51,170 nt of DNA, from assembly GCA_903839035.1 (NCBI GenBank), contig CAIMAQ010000010.1, forward strand, positions 1 through 51,170, in the 5' to 3' direction. The notes beneath the pieces were generated by a model. The model worked only from the letters and a program-made list of their open reading frames with translations, was not told the origin of the DNA and ran no database searches. Below are positions 48,429 through 51,170 of this stretch, in pieces. Position 1 is the stretch's first letter. The number at the start of each line of letters is the position of its first letter. Position numbers and translations under genes: made by a program. This stretch comes from an uncultured Opitutia bacterium (GTDB lineage: Bacteria; Verrucomicrobiota; Verrucomicrobiia; Opitutales; Opitutaceae).

Positions 48429-50099
48429 ATGAAAGTACCCGCCTTGCAGCGCCTCCGCGCGAAAATGAAGTCCGGCACGCCCGTCTACGGGCTCTGGATC
48501 ACGCTGGAATCGCCGAGCATCTGCGAGATGGCGGTCGGGCTGGGGCTCGACTGGGTGACGATTGACGCCGAGCACGGCCACCTCGACTGGAAGGAAATCG
48601 TCGAGCACATCCGCGCCGCGGTCCGCAGCGACACCGTGGTGTTCGTCCGCCTGGCGGAAAATTCCCCCGCGCTGATCAAACGCGCCCTCGATGTCGGCGC
48701 CGATGGCGTGATGATCCCGTGGATCGAGACCGGCCTGCAACTCGAGGCTGCCATCGCCGCGGCGACGTACCCGCCGCGCGGCATCCGCGGCATCGGCGCC
48801 GAGCGCGCGACGTGCTGGGGCCAGTGCTTCATCGAGCACACGGGCGAGGCCGACCAGAACGTCATGGTCATCCCCATCATCGAGACGGTGCGCGCGGTGA
48901 AAAACATCGCCGAGCTTGCCGCCGTGAAGGGCGCGGAACTCTATTTCTTCGGCCCCGCCGACCTGTCCTCCACCGCCGGTTTTCCCGGCCAGTGGGAGGG
49001 TCCGGGCGTCGGCGACATGATCGTCTCGGCCAAGGACGCGCTCCGCGCCGCCGGCAAGCACTGCGGCGTCGTCGCCACCGACAACGCCAACCTCACCAAG
49101 CGCAAGGAGCAGGGTTTTGCCGCCATCGCGCTCGGGCTCGACGCCGGCCTGCTGATCCGGAGCCTGCATGCGACCCTCGGGGTCGCCGGCCGCGACCGCC
49201 AGTTGCGCGCCTCCTTCACCCTCGAGAACAACGCCGCGGCTCTCGCCGCCGAAAAACCGGTGAGCTGTGCGCCGCCGGAAATGAAGCCGGACCGCAATGA
49301 GGTCATGAACCAGCCCGGCAGCGGCCCGCAGTTCGCTATCACCCCCGGCGTGAAATTCGACTGCCTCGTGGGCGCGCACAACACGGCGCGCAACCTGACC
49401 ACCGGCTATGTGACCTTCGCCCCCGGCGCCGTGCTGCCGTGTCACCGCCACACGTTTGGTGAATCCATCACGCTGCTGCGTGGCCGCGCTGTCATCGACG
49501 TGGAGGGCCGCTGCTACGAGGTCGGGCCGCTGGACAATGTCACTGTCCCGCGCGGTCTCGCGCACAAGGTCACCAATCTCTCCCGCACCAACCCTGCGGT
49601 GTTTCACATCGCGCTGGCGTCGGCCAAGCCGGACCGCGAGCTGGTGGACACGTTTTTCCCGCGCCGCACCATGCCGGAGGCTACGGCGACGCATCCCGGC
49701 GGCGAGCGCGTGACGTACCAGAAGAAGGTCGAGCGCTACGCCCCCGGCAACGGCGCGGCCTTCGTGGATTTCTGCAACGCCGAGCTCGTGCCCGGCATCG
49801 AGATGAGCGGCGGTTACGGCCTGTTCCAGCAGGGTGGGCGGCTGCCGGCGCACCTGCACGACTTCGACGAGTCCATCAGCATCGTCGAGGGCACCGCGAC
49901 CTGCCTCGTCGAGGGCCGCCGCTACACGCTGGGCAACCTCGAGACCGCGCTGCAACCGCGCGGCCGGGTGCACTATTTCATCAACGAGACGCCCGCGCCG
50001 ATGGGCATGATCTGGTTCTACGCCGGCCCAATGCCCGAGCGCATCGTGGTGGACGAAACCTGCGCCATCGGGCCCAACGTCGCGATGGCAGGTGCCTGA
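48429..50099 (+). CDS. HpcH/HpaI-type aldolase fused to two cupin domains
   Basis: The product is 556 aa from ATG 48429. Residues 1 to about 260 are an HpcH/HpaI class II pyruvate aldolase: GLWITLESPSICEMAVGLGL, WVTIDAEHGHLDW (catalytic His), VRLAENSPALIKRALDVGAD, GVMIPWIETG (metal Glu region) and ELYFFGPADLSST. Residues about 300-400 and 425-545 are two cupins (TFAPGAVLPCHRHTFGESIT; GGRLPAHLHDFDESISIVEG), each with HxH/E metal ligands. The aldolase should cleave a 2-keto-3-deoxy sugar acid to pyruvate and an aldehyde. The cupins may be sugar isomerases or sensors, which is inference. A 2-hydroxyacid dehydrogenase gene follows 13 bases on. Confidence 0.85.
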   Translation: MKVPALQRLRAKMKSGTPVYGLWITLESPSICEMAVGLGLDWVTIDAEHGHLDWKEIVEHIRAAVRSDTVVFVRLAENSPALIKRALDVGADGVMIPWIETGLQLEAAIAAATYPPRGIRGIGAERATCWGQCFIEHTGEADQNVMVIPIIETVRAVKNIAELAAVKGAELYFFGPADLSSTAGFPGQWEGPGVGDMIVSAKDALRAAGKHCGVVATDNANLTKRKEQGFAAIALGLDAGLLIRSLHATLGVAGRDRQLRASFTLENNAAALAAEKPVSCAPPEMKPDRNEVMNQPGSGPQFAITPGVKFDCLVGAHNTARNLTTGYVTFAPGAVLPCHRHTFGESITLLRGRAVIDVEGRCYEVGPLDNVTVPRGLAHKVTNLSRTNPAVFHIALASAKPDRELVDTFFPRRTMPEATATHPGGERVTYQKKVERYAPGNGAAFVDFCNAELVPGIEMSGGYGLFQQGGRLPAHLHDFDESISIVEGTATCLVEGRRYTLGNLETALQPRGRVHYFINETPAPMGMIWFYAGPMPERIVVDETCAIGPNVAMAGA

Positions 50100-50112
50100 T
50101 TTCCCCCGAGCC

Positions 50113-51153
50113 ATGCCCGCCTCCTTCAACCTCAAGCTCACCGCCGACTTCTTCGACGCCGCCGGGAAACCGAAGTACCAGGACATTGGCCTGTCGGTGC
50201 TGTCGGCTGCGCCCCACATCCAGCAGTCCCCGTTTGCCGTGCACAGCCCGGAGATCTCGCCGGAGCAGCTGGCGGGCGCCAACGGCGTGATCGTACTCAC
50301 GCCCAAGGTGACGGCCAAATCAGTTTCCCAATCCAAGGACCTGCTCGCGATTGGCCGCTTCGGTGTGGGTTACGATTCCGTGGCCGTGCCCGCGTGCACG
50401 GCGGCGGACGTCGCGGTGTTCATCACGAGCGGAGCCGTGGACCGCCCGGTGGCCGAGGCCGCGGTCGGCTGGATGATCGCGCTCACGCACAACATGCGCA
50501 CCAAGGACCGTCTCGTGCGCACCGGAGAGTGGGAGGCGCGTTCGCGTTTCATGGGCAGCGAACTGCGCGACCGCACGCTCGGCGTGATCGGTCTCGGCGG
50601 CATTGCCCGCCACCTGATCAAACTCCTTGAGAACTGGGGCATGAAGCCGCCGCTGGCGTTTGACCCGTTCATCGACGCTGCCGGCGCCGCCAAGGCGGGC
50701 GCGCGCAAGGTGAGCCTGGACGAGCTGCTGCGGGAGTCGGATTTTGTCTCCATCCACTGCCCGCTCACGGAGCAGACCCGCGGCCTGATCGGCGCCGCGC
50801 AACTCGCGCTGATGAAACCCGGTGCCTACCTGCTGAACACGGCGCGGGGCGGGCTGGTGGACGAGGACGCGCTCTACGCCGTGCTCAAATCCAACCGCAT
50901 CGCGGGTGCCGCGCTGGATTGCTTTGCGCTGGAGCCGGTCACCTCGCCCTCGCGGTTTGCCGATCTGGATAATGTCCTGCTCGCGCCGCACTGCATCGCG
51001 TGGACGCACGAGCTCTTCCGCGACATCGGCCGCACGGCCTGCCAGGGGATGATCGACCTGTCGCTCGGACAGAAACCGCGAGGACTGGTCAATCCCGACG
51101 TGCTGGCCAAGCCGTCGTTCCAGGAAAAATGGAGGCACATATGTCAGCTTTAA
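50113..51153 (+). CDS. D-isomer-specific 2-hydroxyacid dehydrogenase
   Basis: The product is 346 aa from ATG 50113. The NAD-binding core is TLGVIGLGGIARHLIKLLEN (G-x-G-G-x-A). The catalytic trio is in NTARGGLVDEDAL (Arg), DCFALEPVTSPSRF (Glu) and NVLLAPHCIAWT (His). The N-terminal substrate domain holds GRFGVGYDSVAVPACTAADV. It is similar to phosphoglycerate dehydrogenase but lacks the ACT domain, and the locus suggests an oxidised or reduced sugar-acid intermediate rather than serine synthesis. It ends 17 bases before the window edge; further operon genes may follow. Confidence 0.9.
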   Translation: MPASFNLKLTADFFDAAGKPKYQDIGLSVLSAAPHIQQSPFAVHSPEISPEQLAGANGVIVLTPKVTAKSVSQSKDLLAIGRFGVGYDSVAVPACTAADVAVFITSGAVDRPVAEAAVGWMIALTHNMRTKDRLVRTGEWEARSRFMGSELRDRTLGVIGLGGIARHLIKLLENWGMKPPLAFDPFIDAAGAAKAGARKVSLDELLRESDFVSIHCPLTEQTRGLIGAAQLALMKPGAYLLNTARGGLVDEDALYAVLKSNRIAGAALDCFALEPVTSPSRFADLDNVLLAPHCIAWTHELFRDIGRTACQGMIDLSLGQKPRGLVNPDVLAKPSFQEKWRHICQL

Positions 51154-51170
51154 AGGGTAGGGCGCGACCG

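Noticed and set aside
48339-50336. A 665-codon open frame on the minus strand
   Set aside because: It is antisense to the aldolase-cupin gene and the start of the dehydrogenase gene, which carry clear catalytic motifs.

Overview
The window is GC-rich, gene-dense DNA from what looks like a Verrucomicrobiota bacterium, probably class Opitutae (Opitutaceae-like). This is inferred from the gene families present (a DUF5069 protein, a TIGR03790 protein, a fur-sufC-sufB-sufD-sufT order, type II xylose isomerase, heparinase and fucosidase-type enzymes) and not from any marker rRNA. I recognise about 49 protein genes. I see no rRNA, tRNA, CRISPR array, phage or transposase.

Layout. 1-7.4 kb: a Gly/Met-rich lipoprotein, a 2OG-Fe oxygenase, an exported M14 peptidase, a Gdx/SugE-type SMR exporter, a POT peptide transporter and a heparinase II/III-like protein. 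7.6-14 kb: a repeat-protein/solute-binding-protein pair without permeases, four small envelope proteins including two BamE-like paralogues, and a Tat-exported aminotransferase. 14-17 kb: xylose isomerase and a PepSY membrane protein. 17-24 kb: a housekeeping run on the plus strand (aroB, an unknown nuclease-like protein, lpxA, pdxA, an IscA-type protein, infC, an amidase and an S1/P1 nuclease). 24-31 kb: a fluoride-riboswitch-controlled crcB with an overlapping EamA gene, a TIGR03790 protein, clpP, adenine deaminase and a polytopic membrane protein. 31-36 kb: the Suf iron-sulfur operon under a Fur-family regulator with paired operator-like sites. 36-46 kb: a D,D-carboxypeptidase, DUF5069, trxB, an M19 dipeptidase, an esterase, a UvrD/Rep helicase, two GNAT proteins, proB, frr and pyrH. 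46-51 kb: a GH29-like fucosidase, an AraC regulator and, divergently, an aldolase-cupin-cupin fusion followed by a 2-hydroxyacid dehydrogenase. This last block looks like a small sugar or sugar-acid catabolic locus.

The most unusual signals are these: (i) short AT-rich inverted repeats built from TAAGGTTTAAG-like units, placed in the spacers between co-oriented genes; (ii) several other dispersed palindromes, including a multi-hairpin element at 47307-47397; (iii) a fluoride riboswitch that overlaps the longest crcB reading frame and moves its start; (iv) the aldolase-double-cupin fusion; (v) tandem Fur-like operators next to the suf promoter; (vi) a TIGR03790 protein with a C25/caspase-like layout that seems to have lost its catalytic dyad; and (vii) almost no Shine-Dalgarno sequences, with pyrimidine-rich leaders instead.
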